A DNA stretch of 36,454 nucleotides from Loigolactobacillus backii (GCF_003946275.1 NZ_RHNQ01000025.1:1-36454); one strand, 5' to 3'. Counted from the first letter of the stretch, positions 1 through 7,530 are shown. The notes: generated by a model from the letters alone, not told the origin. Made by a program: numbers and translations.

Positions 1-2
1 CC

Positions 3-98
3 TTTGGTTTTCGCAACTATCACCATTTAGTTTCACGGATCAAACTACAACAAATGCGCACCAAACCAAATAAAAAAACAGCATTAGAAGTTGCCTAA
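3..98 (+). CDS. ISL3-family transposase, C-terminal fragment (5' end outside window)
   Basis: The last 31 residues of a protein are readable from the window edge to a TAA stop. They begin FGFRNYHHLVSRIKL, which resembles the C-terminal GFRN(F/Y)xxFxxRI signature of ISL3 (IS204/IS1001/IS1165) DDE transposases. The catalytic domain lies outside the window. The match rests on this short motif and on the ISL3-like inverted repeat 20 bases downstream, which together make the call fairly safe. The activity of the element cannot be judged from here. Confidence 0.7.
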   Translation, partial: FGFRNYHHLVSRIKLQQMRTKPNKKTALEVA

Positions 99-117
99 CT
101 TCTAACACTGTAAAATT

Positions 118-145
118 GGCTATCAACAGGATTTGACAGAGAGCC
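118..145. repeat. ISL3 right terminal inverted repeat
   Basis: The outer end reads GGCTCTCTGTCAAATCC on the minus strand, the usual ISL3-type terminus. The partner left repeat is outside the window. Confidence 0.65.
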
Positions 146-218
146 GATTTAAAATGATTTGAGCTTCTGAATTGTAATGCTGTTCTTCCTTCGGTAACTC
201 CATCGATTTCCCACCCAT
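123..218 (-). pseudogene. 5' fragment of a small gene interrupted by the ISL3 element
   Basis: On the minus strand an ATG at 218 follows a good ribosome binding site (AAAGGAAG). It opens a frame of about 24 native residues, starting MGGKSMELPKEEQHYN. The frame then runs into the insertion sequence end and stops at a TGA inside the inverted repeat. The simplest reading is a gene whose remainder lies beyond the IS, to the left of the window. An inverted repeat CAACTTG-N8-CAAGTTG (247-268) sits 29 bases upstream of the ATG and could be an operator. I do not recognise the protein. Confidence 0.4.
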
Positions 219-973
219 TCTTCCTTTATAGTCCACGTAAATCAATCAACTTGCCCCTAATCAAGTTGGCTCAAGTCATTTTTTTAACGTTTATAAATCT
301 AATTTGCAATCTATATGTAATACAATTCTTACTCAATAAAACAGTTTAATTACTTTTTACAGCTTAAATAGAACTTAACCAATTTAAGCTTTTCATAACA
401 TTTTTTAGTATAACTATAATATTACACTGACACAAGCTACTTTGAAAAATTGTCACATATATGTAATCAAGTAATTAGATTTAAAATATCAATATTCACT
501 TCAAATTGTACTATACCAATAGGTTAACCGGTTACTTGGAAAATGAGAGAATTTTCCAACTTAGTTATACTTTGTGAAATTAGTTAAAGAAAGTTCTCCT
601 TCGTTTAATTAGTAACCGTTCTTCAATTGAATCAATTTCAAAATAAAATGATTTGAACTTCTTTGTCTGCTTTTAAACAATACCTTTTCTAAGTAAGCAA
701 TCACTTAAAATGAAATTATTTCAATTACATTATAACTCACAATCCAACCGATGCAGCAGTGAGTTTTGTACAATTAAATCTCAAGTAATGTGGTTCGGCT
801 GCATTAGTTTAAGTGGTTCGGCTTCAATAGCTGTAGCGGCCGCCATGACTAACCAAAACTCACCGTCACTAATTCAAATGACTGTAATGAAACAACTACT
901 ATAAAGTATAGTTCTCTTCCACACAGTTCCCAAACCAAAATGCTCCACCACTGCAGTTTGGCGAAAACTCACA
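219..973. other. Gene-free AT-rich stretch
   Basis: About 750 bases with no convincing gene. The only open frame (710-904, plus strand, 64 codons) has no ribosome binding site and a low-complexity composition. An inverted pair GTGAGTTTTG (766 region) and CAAAACTCAC (863 region) is present. I see nothing else that I can name. It may be decayed DNA next to the insertion sequence. Confidence 0.5.
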
Positions 974-998
974 AAAAAAGCCACCTCACCGGCAGCCC
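974..998 (-). terminator. Terminator of the rsmI / thioesterase transcript
   Basis: On the minus strand GCTGCC-GGTGA-GGTGGC is followed by TTTTTTT, starting 11 bases after the thioesterase stop. Two of the six stem pairs are G-U. Confidence 0.6.
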
Positions 999-1006
999 TT
1001 CCCACT

Positions 1007-1768
1007 TCATTTAGCTTCATGTTTCGTCCAACCCACTTCTGCCTCAGCGCAGCGTTTCCCGTTATTAATAATTTGGTGGCGACTAGTGACCAATCCAGCA
1101 TCAGTGGTCGCCGCAAATTGATACCGACTTTCAGGTAGCTCACCATACTTAACTTCCCGCTCATAGCGAATGTTAACCGTAGCAATATCGTGCTCGTTAC
1201 AAAAATCAAAGCCGAGGTGGTCAAACATCCAATCGAAGTAGTGGGCGTTGTTAACGTGTTGGTTGCCGTCAATATCGAAGTAACGCACGCGGTAATTTTG
1301 CGTGGCAACTTCTTTGCCGGCGTCGATCCGACTAATGCGGGGAAAGTGTTTGACGCCCTTAACACTTGCCGTTTCGTACTTGGTGACAATTTCCGGAATG
1401 ACGGCAATCATTTTCCGCGTTTCGTAACTCATCAACACCCAAATACTGTGAATGGTGGCCAACCGATTGCCAGCAGCGTCCTGCGCCCAGTAATCACGGT
1501 AACAGAAGTATTTGTTAAAGCCTGTTGCTTCGGTGCCAAACGTGACCGTCTCGTCCACCCGCGGCATCCGCTTAATTTCAAGGCTGTACTGGGTAACCAC
1601 CCAGCCGGCGCCGAATTCATGAATGTAGTCGTTGCCAATCCCTAAGGCATCATTCTGGTGCTCAGAGACCAAAATGGCCACGTTGATCAGCATTGCCAGC
1701 GTCATTTGATCCTTGGTGTCACCCTCGTAATAAGTCACCCGGTGATCTTCTGTGTATTTTATTCCCAT
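1007..1768 (-). CDS. Acyl-ACP thioesterase (FatA/FatB-like)
   Basis: A 253-residue protein of the bacterial acyl-ACP thioesterase family, which hydrolyses acyl-acyl carrier protein to free fatty acid in the cytoplasm. Two hot-dog folds are expected. The N-terminal half carries a conserved-looking segment around residues 85-94 (KYFCYRDYWA). The C-terminal half carries FDIDGNQHVNN (residues 164-174). Its D167-x-N169-x-H171 pattern matches the Asp-Asn-His catalytic triad known from plant FatB. The ATG start is preceded by AAAGGGG at 7 bases. It lies 28 bases after rsmI and is probably cotranscribed, being the last gene of the cluster before a terminator. Lactobacilli commonly carry this gene; the acyl chain length preferred cannot be read from sequence. 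Confidence 0.9.
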   Translation of the reverse strand: MGIKYTEDHRVTYYEGDTKDQMTLAMLINVAILVSEHQNDALGIGNDYIHEFGAGWVVTQYSLEIKRMPRVDETVTFGTEATGFNKYFCYRDYWAQDAAGNRLATIHSIWVLMSYETRKMIAVIPEIVTKYETASVKGVKHFPRISRIDAGKEVATQNYRVRYFDIDGNQHVNNAHYFDWMFDHLGFDFCNEHDIATVNIRYEREVKYGELPESRYQFAATTDAGLVTSRHQIINNGKRCAEAEVGWTKHEAK

Positions 1769-1796
1769 CTGCCTACCCCTTTATTTGCGCATTTTT

Positions 1797-2663
1797 TTAA
1801 AATTCATGGTAACTGCGATAAACGTCCTGCTTTGGTACCCCCCGGCGCTTAGCAACGAGTTTGATGGCGTCTTTAGTGGTCATCCCCGCTTCCATCAAGG
1901 CCGCCACGTAAGCGTTGTTGTCCAGATCAGCGTAAGGATCAACTTCCGCCGTTGGATTAGTGTTGCCCGTCACCAAAATCACAAATTCGCCGCGAACTTC
2001 GTGGTCATTGAACCAGTCCTGAACCTCCTGAAAACTCCCGCGGAGAAATTCTTCAAACTTCTTCGTCAGTTCTCGGGCCAAAACAACTTGCCGATCCGCG
2101 CCGTAAGCCTTAGCCATCGCCTGCAAAGTTTTTTTCAGTCGGTGGGGTGCCTCATAAAAAATGGTCGTCTCTTCGCGATTGACTAATTTGGCCAATTCAT
2201 CGCTTTGCGCCTTGTGTTGGCGGGATAAAAAGCCGTAAAAATAAAAAGGTTGTGGCGCTAACCCGGAAGCAATCAGTGCCGTTAACCCAGCGCTGGCCCC
2301 GGGAATCGGAATGACCGGAATATCAGCCTTGATGGCGGCCACGACTAATTCATGGCCAGGATCGCTGATGGACGGCATGCCGGCATCACTCACTTGGGCG
2401 ATGCTTTCCCCATTTTGCAGTCGTTTAAGTAAAGTTGGAATCCGTTCTTGGGTGTTATGTTCATGAAAACTAATTTGTTTAGTTTCAATTTCAAAATGAT
2501 TCAGTAATTTCTGGGTATTACGCGTATCCTCCGCAGCAATCAGATCAACTTCTTTTAGGATATTAATCGAACGAACGGTCATATCTTCCAAGTTGCCGAT
2601 TGGCGTTGGGACAAGGTACAGACTGCCGCAATCATGGGCGGCAAAACTTTGTTGTGCGTTCAT
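1797..2663 (-). CDS. rsmI: 16S rRNA (cytidine1402-2'-O)-methyltransferase
   Basis: A 288-residue SAM-dependent methyltransferase of the tetrapyrrole-methylase fold that 2'-O-methylates C1402 in the ribosomal P site. The family N-terminus is seen at residues 16-27 (LYLVPTPIGNLE), then AAEDTRNT (44-51) and AGMPSISDPG (about 94-103). Length is normal for the family. The ATG start has GAAAGG upstream. It follows yabA, as in Bacillus subtilis and many Lactobacillales. Here the gap of nearly 350 bases contains two palindromic repeats and a terminator-like hairpin only about 25 bases before the start, so rsmI and the thioesterase may be partly uncoupled from the upstream operon. Confidence 0.95.
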   Translation of the reverse strand: MNAQQSFAAHDCGSLYLVPTPIGNLEDMTVRSINILKEVDLIAAEDTRNTQKLLNHFEIETKQISFHEHNTQERIPTLLKRLQNGESIAQVSDAGMPSISDPGHELVVAAIKADIPVIPIPGASAGLTALIASGLAPQPFYFYGFLSRQHKAQSDELAKLVNREETTIFYEAPHRLKKTLQAMAKAYGADRQVVLARELTKKFEEFLRGSFQEVQDWFNDHEVRGEFVILVTGNTNPTAEVDPYADLDNNAYVAALMEAGMTTKDAIKLVAKRRGVPKQDVYRSYHEF

Positions 2664-2686
2664 AATTTTCCTTTCTCAATTAAAAA

Positions 2687-2705
2687 AGCGAGGCTCTTCC
2701 TCGCT
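2687..2705 (-). terminator. Terminator-like hairpin between yabA and rsmI
   Basis: On the minus strand AGCGAGG-AAGAG-CCTCGCT is followed by TTTTTAATT, then by the rsmI ribosome binding site. It is a textbook intrinsic terminator shape. Its position just before a gene in the same direction suggests attenuation or the end of the upstream operon. Confidence 0.75.
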
Positions 2706-2770
2706 GAACTGGACCTGCCGTGACGAAATCGATTATGGAATGGAATGGATAGTGCTGTTCAGAAGAGGGT

Positions 2771-2887
2771 TCTTTTAGACGTGGCACAAACGGCAACTTA
2801 CTACCTAGAGCTACAGAAGGCATTTTGGCCGTTGCGTGGCTAAAGTGCCTTAGGCTACATTTCCTGAACGCAAGGCTGGGCATTCTC
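2771..2887 (-). repeat. Palindromic intercistronic element A
   Basis: A member of the nested-palindrome family, in minus orientation (AGAGTG-like end at 2887, CACGTCTAAAAG end at 2771). The inner stem includes GGCATTTTGGCCG / CGTGGCTAAAGTGCC, flanked by CTACAGAAG and CCTTAGGCTAC. It is adjacent head-to-tail to element B. Boundaries are approximate. Confidence 0.75.
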
Positions 2888-3011
2888 TTCTAAAACGTGG
2901 CAGACAGAGCAGTTTACTCCATGTAGCTACAGAAATCGATTTGTCTGCTTCGCAGTCAAATTCGCTTTCTTAGGCTACATTCCACAAGTTAGGCGCCATT
3001 TTGGGCACTCT
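2888..3011 (-). repeat. Palindromic intercistronic element B (starts at the yabA stop)
   Basis: Read on the minus strand, the TAG stop of yabA runs into AGTGCCC, so the AGAGTG-type end shares the stop codon. The CACGTTTTAGAA end is at 2888. About 50 inner bases, including GAAAGCGAATTTGACTGCGA, match the fourth tandem copy near 6462-6580 with no visible difference. Confidence 0.85.
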
Positions 3012-3393
3012 AGTGTCTTTCTCCATAAATCACGTCCAAGCAAAAAGCGCATGGTTCGTCGTCGATTCTTCTTGAGCCGTACATTAGGTAACAGACGTGA
3101 AAGCCTTCTTCGTAAAGCTTTTCCAGGTTGGCCCGGGACTTTGACAGTTGCTGGGTTTTATCATCTGCCCCATTGGCATCTGATCTCTTGGCCTGAGCCG
3201 CCTCGCTTTCTGGCGTTTGGAGTTCTTCTAAATGTTCGCGTAGGTGTTGATTCTCGATCTCCAACTCGGCGTTGCGTTCTAAGATTTGCGTCATGTCGGT
3301 TTTCATTTCGTCGATCTTGGCCAACATTTGCTGGGTATTTTGCTCTAAATTAACGAAACTATCGTACAATTCGCGTTTGTCCAAATTACTCAC
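3010..3393 (-). CDS. yabA: DNA replication initiation control protein YabA
   Basis: A 127-residue negative regulator of replication initiation that binds DnaA and the sliding clamp DnaN in Firmicutes. The N-terminal 60 residues form a leucine-rich coiled coil ([16 protein letters not shown] onward), followed by a polar linker (about 60-88). The C-terminal zinc-binding segment has H99, C101, C115 and C118 in GFHVC...EPCAFC, ending DVIYGER. This is the standard family architecture and length. The ATG is preceded by AAGAAAGGTGAG. The neighbours ricT upstream and rsmI downstream match the Bacillus order. Its TAG stop forms the end of a palindromic repeat. Confidence 0.95.
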   Translation of the reverse strand: MSNLDKRELYDSFVNLEQNTQQMLAKIDEMKTDMTQILERNAELEIENQHLREHLEELQTPESEAAQAKRSDANGADDKTQQLSKSRANLEKLYEEGFHVCYLMYGSRRIDDEPCAFCLDVIYGERH

Positions 3394-3508
3394 CTTTCTT
3401 AAAGCAGGGTTTGTTGGTGGGGTGCTGGGTTTGCTTTGAAAACTACATCAGACTTTGGCTTTAGCTCTTAAGCTGACACTTTAAAGTCAGTCGCCACTTT
3501 AGCTCTTC

Positions 3509-3632
3509 CTTCTGAATCGTGTGCTGAAAGCAAATTCTTCCATATAACTACAGAAAAGCCCCTTCGGCCGTTGCACCGGCCAGAACTTCTTCCTAGATTA
3601 TACAGTTCGCAAGTCCAGACAGCCTTAGCCTT
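3509..3632 (-). repeat. Palindromic element, first copy between ricT and yabA
   Basis: It starts CTTCTGAATCGTGTGCTGAA like the next two copies and contains ACTACAGAA, then CGGCCGTTGCACCGGCC as a short inner stem. It is the most diverged of the three copies here. Boundaries are taken from the repeated CTTCTGAATCG end. Confidence 0.65.
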
Positions 3633-3746
3633 CTCTTCTGAATCGTGTGCTGAAAAGCAAATTCCTCCATGTAGCTACAGAAGTTCCTTCGGCCGTTGCA
3701 CAGCCAAAACTTTCTCCTAGATTATACAGTCCACAAGTGCAGTCTT
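3633..3746 (-). repeat. Palindromic element, second copy between ricT and yabA
   Basis: It shares TTCTGAATCGTGTGCTGAA, CCATGTAGCTACAGAAG and CCTAGATTATACAGT with its neighbours. The inner stem is CGGCCGTTGCACAGCC, slightly decayed. The three copies are arranged head to tail with a period near 115-125 bases. Confidence 0.7.
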
Positions 3747-3873
3747 CTCTTCTGAATCGTGTGCTGAAAAGCAGCTTCCTGCGGTTAGCTACAAAAGTCG
3801 TCTCATCCGTTTCACGGATAAGCCGCCTTTTTAGGCTAATCCTCAGAAGCTACCCGCTTTTCATCACACTTTG
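3747..3873 (-). repeat. Palindromic element, third copy, overlapping the ricT stop
   Basis: The outer arms AAAAGCAGCTTCC and AGAAGCTACCCGCTTTT flank TTAGCTAC/TTAGGCTAA. The inner arm is ATCCGTTTCACGGAT. On the minus strand the ricT stop lies in AAAGTGTGATG, the position of the AGAGTG end. The element therefore begins exactly where the gene ends. Confidence 0.8.
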
Positions 3874-4652
3874 ATCTCGTCCAAATCATACTCCACTGGC
3901 ACTTCATGGCCATCCAACCGGACGCGGATAACGTGGGTTAGTAAATTCATTCCCACCACTTTACCGCCACCATCAGCCGTTTCGATGCGGCTGCCGTAAT
4001 CAGGCATGGCCGCCTTTTCTGCTTCATAAGTTTTATCTTCAAAACTCAGGCAGCACATCAACCGGCCACAGAGCCCGGAAATTTTAGTTGGGTTCAGTGA
4101 CAGATTCTGGTTTTTCGCCATTTTGATCGAAACTGGCGCAAACTCACCGAGAAATTCCGAACAGCATAGTGGCCGGCCACAAGGACCAATGCCGCCTAGA
4201 ATCTTGGCCTCATCCCGCACACCAACTTGGCGCAGTTCAATTCTGGTCTTGAAAATGGCCGCCAAACTACGAACGAGTTCCCGAAAATCAACTCGGCCGG
4301 CCGCCGTAAAGTCAAAAATTAATTTATGTTTGTTCAACGTGTAGTAGGCCAAATCCAATTTCATCGGTAAGTGCAACTTCATGACTTGTTCCCTGGCCGT
4401 CCGCAAAGCCTTTACCGCCGCAACTTTGTTTTGTGCGTAGTGGGCCAAATCCAGTTGGCTAGCGGTGCGTTCAATCACTTCATTGCTGAGCACAATTTCG
4501 CTAGGATCAAGCTCAAGCCTTTGAGCCGCCCGCGCAATTTCCTCACAGTGATCGACCGCCACGACAACCGCTTCGCCGACTTTAATTCGTAATTTATTTT
4601 CCAAATAAGCTAACTTCTCCGCTTTTCGAAAGCGGATTGCGATTACTTCCAT
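3864..4652 (-). CDS. ricT: RicT / YaaT (PSP1 domain) regulatory iron-sulfur protein
   Basis: A PSP1-domain protein of 262 residues. In B. subtilis it joins RicA and RicF in a complex that stimulates RNase Y processing, and it was first described as a sporulation gene. The N-terminus MEVIAIRFRKAEKL is typical. The cysteine-rich signature GGIGPCGRPLCC and, further on, SGLCGRLMCCLSFE supply the residues used for Fe-S or metal binding in the family. I chose the ATG at 4652, preceded by GGGGGG at 7 bases. An in-frame GTG at 4700 would add 16 residues unlike the family. It lies between holB and yabA as in Bacillus. The stop codon overlaps a palindromic repeat. Confidence 0.93.
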   Translation of the reverse strand: MEVIAIRFRKAEKLAYLENKLRIKVGEAVVVAVDHCEEIARAAQRLELDPSEIVLSNEVIERTASQLDLAHYAQNKVAAVKALRTAREQVMKLHLPMKLDLAYYTLNKHKLIFDFTAAGRVDFRELVRSLAAIFKTRIELRQVGVRDEAKILGGIGPCGRPLCCSEFLGEFAPVSIKMAKNQNLSLNPTKISGLCGRLMCCLSFEDKTYEAEKAAMPDYGSRIETADGGGKVVGMNLLTHVIRVRLDGHEVPVEYDLDEIKV

Positions 4653-4748
4653 CCCTGGACCCCCCAATTCAAAGTGCTTAGAAGAACAAATTTGCCACAC
4701 TACTGCTAATCCCTGCTCAAACTACTTAAACAATGACAAAACTACCCA

Positions 4749-5729
4749 CTATAATAATTTCAAAGTTAAATCCTCTAACGTATTCTGAAAACTGACATTG
4801 GCGTTTAAATAACGCTGAGCCTGTAAAACGGCCTCCATTTGTTGCAGTAACTTCGCCACCGTCGTATTTTCTGCCCAACTGGTCAACGTTTTTTCCGCTT
4901 GGGGAAAACTAAGGTCGCCGCGCTGGTCAAAATGAACCGCCAGAATATCTTGATACAGCAGTAAAATGACTGCCAAAGCCTGGCCCTGGGCAATTTTATC
5001 CTTCACCAAGGGCACAATCTGCGTCTGCACCGCGACGAACGCCTGGCCGTTATGCTGCTGGACGTGGGTTAGCCACTGCCACAGCCGCTCCTTCAACGGA
5101 TTAAACCAATCACTGGCCGCCAATTCGCTGGCCACGGTGACACTATTAGTCATGTGCGCCAATAAGGCCGCATCGTTGGCCGAAATTTCTTGTGCTTGCA
5201 GCCGTTTTAACAATTCAGGCCGCGGCAAATCTTGAAAATCAATAATCTGTAACCGCGATAACACCGTGGGCAACAGTTGATTTTTGGCAGAAGTCGTTAA
5301 AATCAAGTAAGTTTGCGGCGCTGGCTCCTCTAAAAATTTCAATAACCCATTAGCGGCGCCAGTGGTCATCTTATCGGCGTCTTGAATAATGAAAACGCGC
5401 TGATTGGTTTCCATGCCGCGCTTACTCAATTCACTTTTCAAAAAACGAATCTCATCAACTTTGATCGTTTGCCCTTCTGGTGCGACAACAACGACATCCG
5501 GGTGATTACCGGACAAAATTCGCTGACATTCACTGCAGGTCCCGTCAGGATTTCCGGCGGCGTCCACGTGCTGGCAAAAAAGCCGCAGCGCAATCCATTG
5601 AGCCAGTTCCATTTTGCCAGTCCCAGTGTCACCGGCAAATAAGTAGCCCTGACTCAGCTGGCCCTGGCCAATAATCCGCCGAAATAGCTCAACTAAGCGT
5701 CCCTGCAAGGTTTCAATTGTAAATGTCAT
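4749..5729 (-). CDS. holB: DNA polymerase III delta' subunit
   Basis: A clamp-loader subunit of 326 residues. With DnaX and HolA it opens and loads the beta clamp. An AAA+ fold is visible: a degenerate P-loop GDTGTGKM (33-40), a zinc knuckle with C52, C65 and C68 (GTCSEC), the QDADKMT segment, and SRLQ in place of the arginine-finger SRC motif. The divergent P-loop fits the non-hydrolysing role of delta'. The start is the ATG at 5729, one base after the yaaQ stop (TAA-G-ATG), so the two genes are translationally coupled. An upstream in-frame start (5822) lies inside yaaQ and adds an unrelated tail, so I rejected it. Confidence 0.93.
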   Translation of the reverse strand: MTFTIETLQGRLVELFRRIIGQGQLSQGYLFAGDTGTGKMELAQWIALRLFCQHVDAAGNPDGTCSECQRILSGNHPDVVVVAPEGQTIKVDEIRFLKSELSKRGMETNQRVFIIQDADKMTTGAANGLLKFLEEPAPQTYLILTTSAKNQLLPTVLSRLQIIDFQDLPRPELLKRLQAQEISANDAALLAHMTNSVTVASELAASDWFNPLKERLWQWLTHVQQHNGQAFVAVQTQIVPLVKDKIAQGQALAVILLLYQDILAVHFDQRGDLSFPQAEKTLTSWAENTTVAKLLQQMEAVLQAQRYLNANVSFQNTLEDLTLKLL

Positions 5730-5730
5730 C

Positions 5731-6063
5731 TTAAAATTGGTGGAACTGTTCGACTGGCATGACGAAAACCGTCGCACCGCCAACCTGAACCTCAACCGGG
5801 AAGGCTGTTTCGCCGCCATCAAGCGAACTATCCAAATTAATCGGCGGCGTCATGAACTGTTCCCGACTGTGAGAAGTCTCGCGAATAATCCGCAAAGCAT
5901 CCTTCACCCGTTCATCCTCAAGTCCAATAATGAAAGTCGTGTTCCCAGAACGCAGGAAACCACCACTACTAGCCAATTTAGTCGCCCGAATATTGGCATT
6001 AACAAATTCAGAGCTCAGGCGATTACTATCTTTATCTTGCACAATGGCAAAAATCATCTTCAT
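5731..6063 (-). CDS. darA: Cyclic-di-AMP receptor DarA/PstA (YaaQ, PII-like)
   Basis: A 110-residue PII-like trimeric protein that binds cyclic-di-AMP in Firmicutes. The N-terminus MKMIFAIVQDKDSNRL and the glycine-rich SSGGFLRSGNTTFIIG segment (about residues 33-48) match the family, as does the length. The REQF segment closes the disordered B-loop region. The ATG follows AGGAGCG. It sits between tmk and holB, as in Bacillus subtilis. Four tandem palindromic elements separate it from tmk upstream. Its targets are unknown in most species. Also called yaaQ or pstA. Confidence 0.93.
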   Translation of the reverse strand: MKMIFAIVQDKDSNRLSSEFVNANIRATKLASSGGFLRSGNTTFIIGLEDERVKDALRIIRETSHSREQFMTPPINLDSSLDGGETAFPVEVQVGGATVFVMPVEQFHQF

Positions 6064-6085
6064 GGTTAATCACGCTCCTATGAGA

Positions 6086-6205
6086 GAGTGGCCAAATCGG
6101 CGCTTAACTTACTCCATATAACCTAAGAAGGCACTTTTGACCGTGTAACGGGCAAAATGACTTCTGTAGTTATATGGAGTAAGTTGCCGATTTTGCCACG
6201 TTTTA
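6086..6205 (+). repeat. Tandem palindromic element, copy 1 of 4
   Basis: The left end is GAGTGGCCAAATCGG and the right end CCGATTTTGCCACGTTTT, a 13-15 bp terminal inverted repeat. The middle arms are CTCCATATAACC / GTTATATGGAG, in which both sides have changed together relative to CTCCATGTAGC in other copies. The inner arm is AAGGCACTTTTGACCG / CGGGCAAAATGACTT. Confidence 0.88.
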
Positions 6206-6210
6206 GAATA

Positions 6211-6329
6211 GAGTGGTAAAAAGAGCGCTAGTTTACGGAGTGTAGCCTAAGAAGGCACTTTTGACCGTGCAACGGGCAAAATGACTTCTGTAGCTACACG
6301 GAGTAAACTGCTCTGTTTACCACGTTTTA
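6211..6329 (+). repeat. Tandem palindromic element, copy 2 of 4
   Basis: It has GAGTGGTAAA ... TTTACCACGTTTTAG outer arms, different from copy 1 but still self-complementary. The middle arm is CGGAGTGTAGCC / GGCTACACGG-like. The inner arm differs by one loop base from copy 1. Confidence 0.88.
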
Positions 6330-6336
6330 GAATAGA

Positions 6337-6457
6337 GAGTGGTAAGACCGGCGCTTAACTTGTGGAGTGTAGCCTAAGAAGGCACTTTTGACCGTGTAAC
6401 GGGCAAAATGACTTCTGTAGCTACATGGAACAAGTTGCCGGTGTTACCACGTTTTAG
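6337..6457 (+). repeat. Tandem palindromic element, copy 3 of 4
   Basis: The outer arms are GAGTGGTAAGACCGGCG / TGCCGGTGTTACCACG. The inner arm is the same as copy 1. The spacer AGAATAGAG between copies is shared with the other junctions. Confidence 0.88.
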
Positions 6458-6461
6458 AATA

Positions 6462-6580
6462 GAGTAGCCAAACCAACGCTTAACTTACGGAATGTAGCCT
6501 AAGAAAGCGAATTTGACTGCGAAGCAGACAAATCGATTTCTGTAGCTACATGGAGTAAGTTGCCGATTTTGCCACGTTTC
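6462..6580 (+). repeat. Tandem palindromic element, copy 4 of 4
   Basis: The left end GAGTAGCC is slightly decayed and the right end is TTGCCACGTTTC, 6 bases from the tmk stop. The inner arm is replaced by a different palindrome, AAGCGAATTTGACTGC / GCAGACAAATCGATTT. The same inner module occurs in element B at 2888-3011. Confidence 0.88.
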
Positions 6581-6586
6581 AACTTC

Positions 6587-7231
6587 CTATCCCCGAAACA
6601 TTTCCGGAAAACTAGCAGTCACCAACGTCTGACAAGCCGCAATCACTTGCTCAATTGCTTGTGTCGCGTCGATCACTTTAATTCGCTGGGGATTATCTTT
6701 AGCTAACTGCAAGTATTCACCGCGAACCTTCTGGTGAAAACTGAGTGCTTCCTGATCTAAACGGTCATTTTGATCCGGCCGGTGAGCCGAAATCCGCGCT
6801 AACCCAACCTCAGATGGGACATCCAAGTATAAGGTTAAATCAGGTTGTAGCGCCTCAGTGGCAAACAAGTTCATCTGTGCCACCTCCGCAACCCCAATCT
6901 CGCGACCGGCACCTTGGTAAGCCAACGAACTATCCACGAAACGATCGCACAAAACTAATTTATTCGCCGCTAAAGCTGGCCGAATTTTTTCGATAATGTG
7001 TTGCCGCCGCGCTGCTGTATAAAGCAATGCTTCAGTTCGTGGATCCATTGCGGTGTTTTTGGGGTCCAGAATAATCTGCCGAATGGCTTCGGAAATTGGG
7101 TTGCCCCCTGGCTCACGAGTTTCAATCAATGGCACCTGGGCCAACGCTTTCAGGCGTGGGACTAACGCCGTTAAGACGCTCGTTTTCCCTGCGCCGTCTG
7201 GACCTTCAAATGTAATAAATCTGCCTATCAC
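6587..7231 (-). CDS. tmk: Thymidylate kinase
   Basis: A 214-residue dTMP kinase that forms dTDP for DNA synthesis in the cytosol. The P-loop is FEGPDGAGKTS (8-18). The DR(Y/F/H) motif appears as CDRFVDSSLAYQGAGR (95-110). The LID region around SAHRPDQNDRLDQE follows. The length is typical. The GTG start at 7231 is preceded by GGGGG at 7 bases. The neighbours match the usual recR-yaaL-tmk-yaaQ-holB order, except that the SNF2 helicase gene intervenes upstream. The stop is separated by only 6 bases from the end of the tandem palindromic array. Confidence 0.95.
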   Translation of the reverse strand: MIGRFITFEGPDGAGKTSVLTALVPRLKALAQVPLIETREPGGNPISEAIRQIILDPKNTAMDPRTEALLYTAARRQHIIEKIRPALAANKLVLCDRFVDSSLAYQGAGREIGVAEVAQMNLFATEALQPDLTLYLDVPSEVGLARISAHRPDQNDRLDQEALSFHQKVRGEYLQLAKDNPQRIKVIDATQAIEQVIAACQTLVTASFPEMFRG

Positions 7232-7496
7232 ACTACTTCCCCCAGCTTCATTTAAGTCTCAAACCTAACTAAGGCCAGATTCAAGCTAAATCTAGCTTTA
7301 TTTTACTTTAAGAAACCCCTGCTGTCCATTTTGATTGAAAACTTTTTCAGCGTTTAAAGGCCGTCTTAACGGACACTGACCTGCTTTTGAAATTTATTTA
7401 GAAATAGCTACCTTATTTACACTAACTAACCTGCGAGGATATTAACCGCGGAATTCGTTACTCAGATAGAATAGCCTGAACTAAACCGCACAAAAA

Positions 7497-7524
7497 TAGT
7501 GCTGCTCACCCGCGACCAGCACTA
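7497..7524 (-). terminator. Terminator after the SNF2 helicase gene
   Basis: On the minus strand TAGTGCTG-N12-CAGCACTA is followed by TTTTTGTG, a perfect 8-bp stem starting a few bases past the stop. The 260 bases between here and tmk (7232-7496) hold no gene that I can see and should contain the tmk promoter. Confidence 0.85.
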
Positions 7525-7530
7525 CTTTGC

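Larger units (their letters stand above)
1..145 (+). mobile_element. Right end of an ISL3-family insertion sequence (cut by window edge)
   Basis: The window opens inside a transposase reading frame. About 20 bases after its stop lies a 28-bp sequence whose reverse complement starts GGCTCTCTGTCAAATCC, which fits the terminal inverted repeats I know from ISL3-family elements. The element should end at the last C of GAGCC (145). The 8 bases that follow, GATTTAAA (146-153), are the expected target duplication, but the left end is outside the window so this cannot be confirmed. Confidence 0.75.

Noticed and set aside
710-904. 64-codon plus-strand open frame in the gene-free region
   Set aside because: No ribosome binding site, odd composition, no recognisable motif.
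3647-3874. 75-codon plus-strand open frame
   Set aside because: It lies entirely in the palindromic repeats; the internal repetition comes from the DNA repeats.
6086-6580. CRISPR array
   Set aside because: The period is about 125 bp, the whole unit repeats, and there are no unique spacers or cas genes. It is a tandem palindromic repeat.
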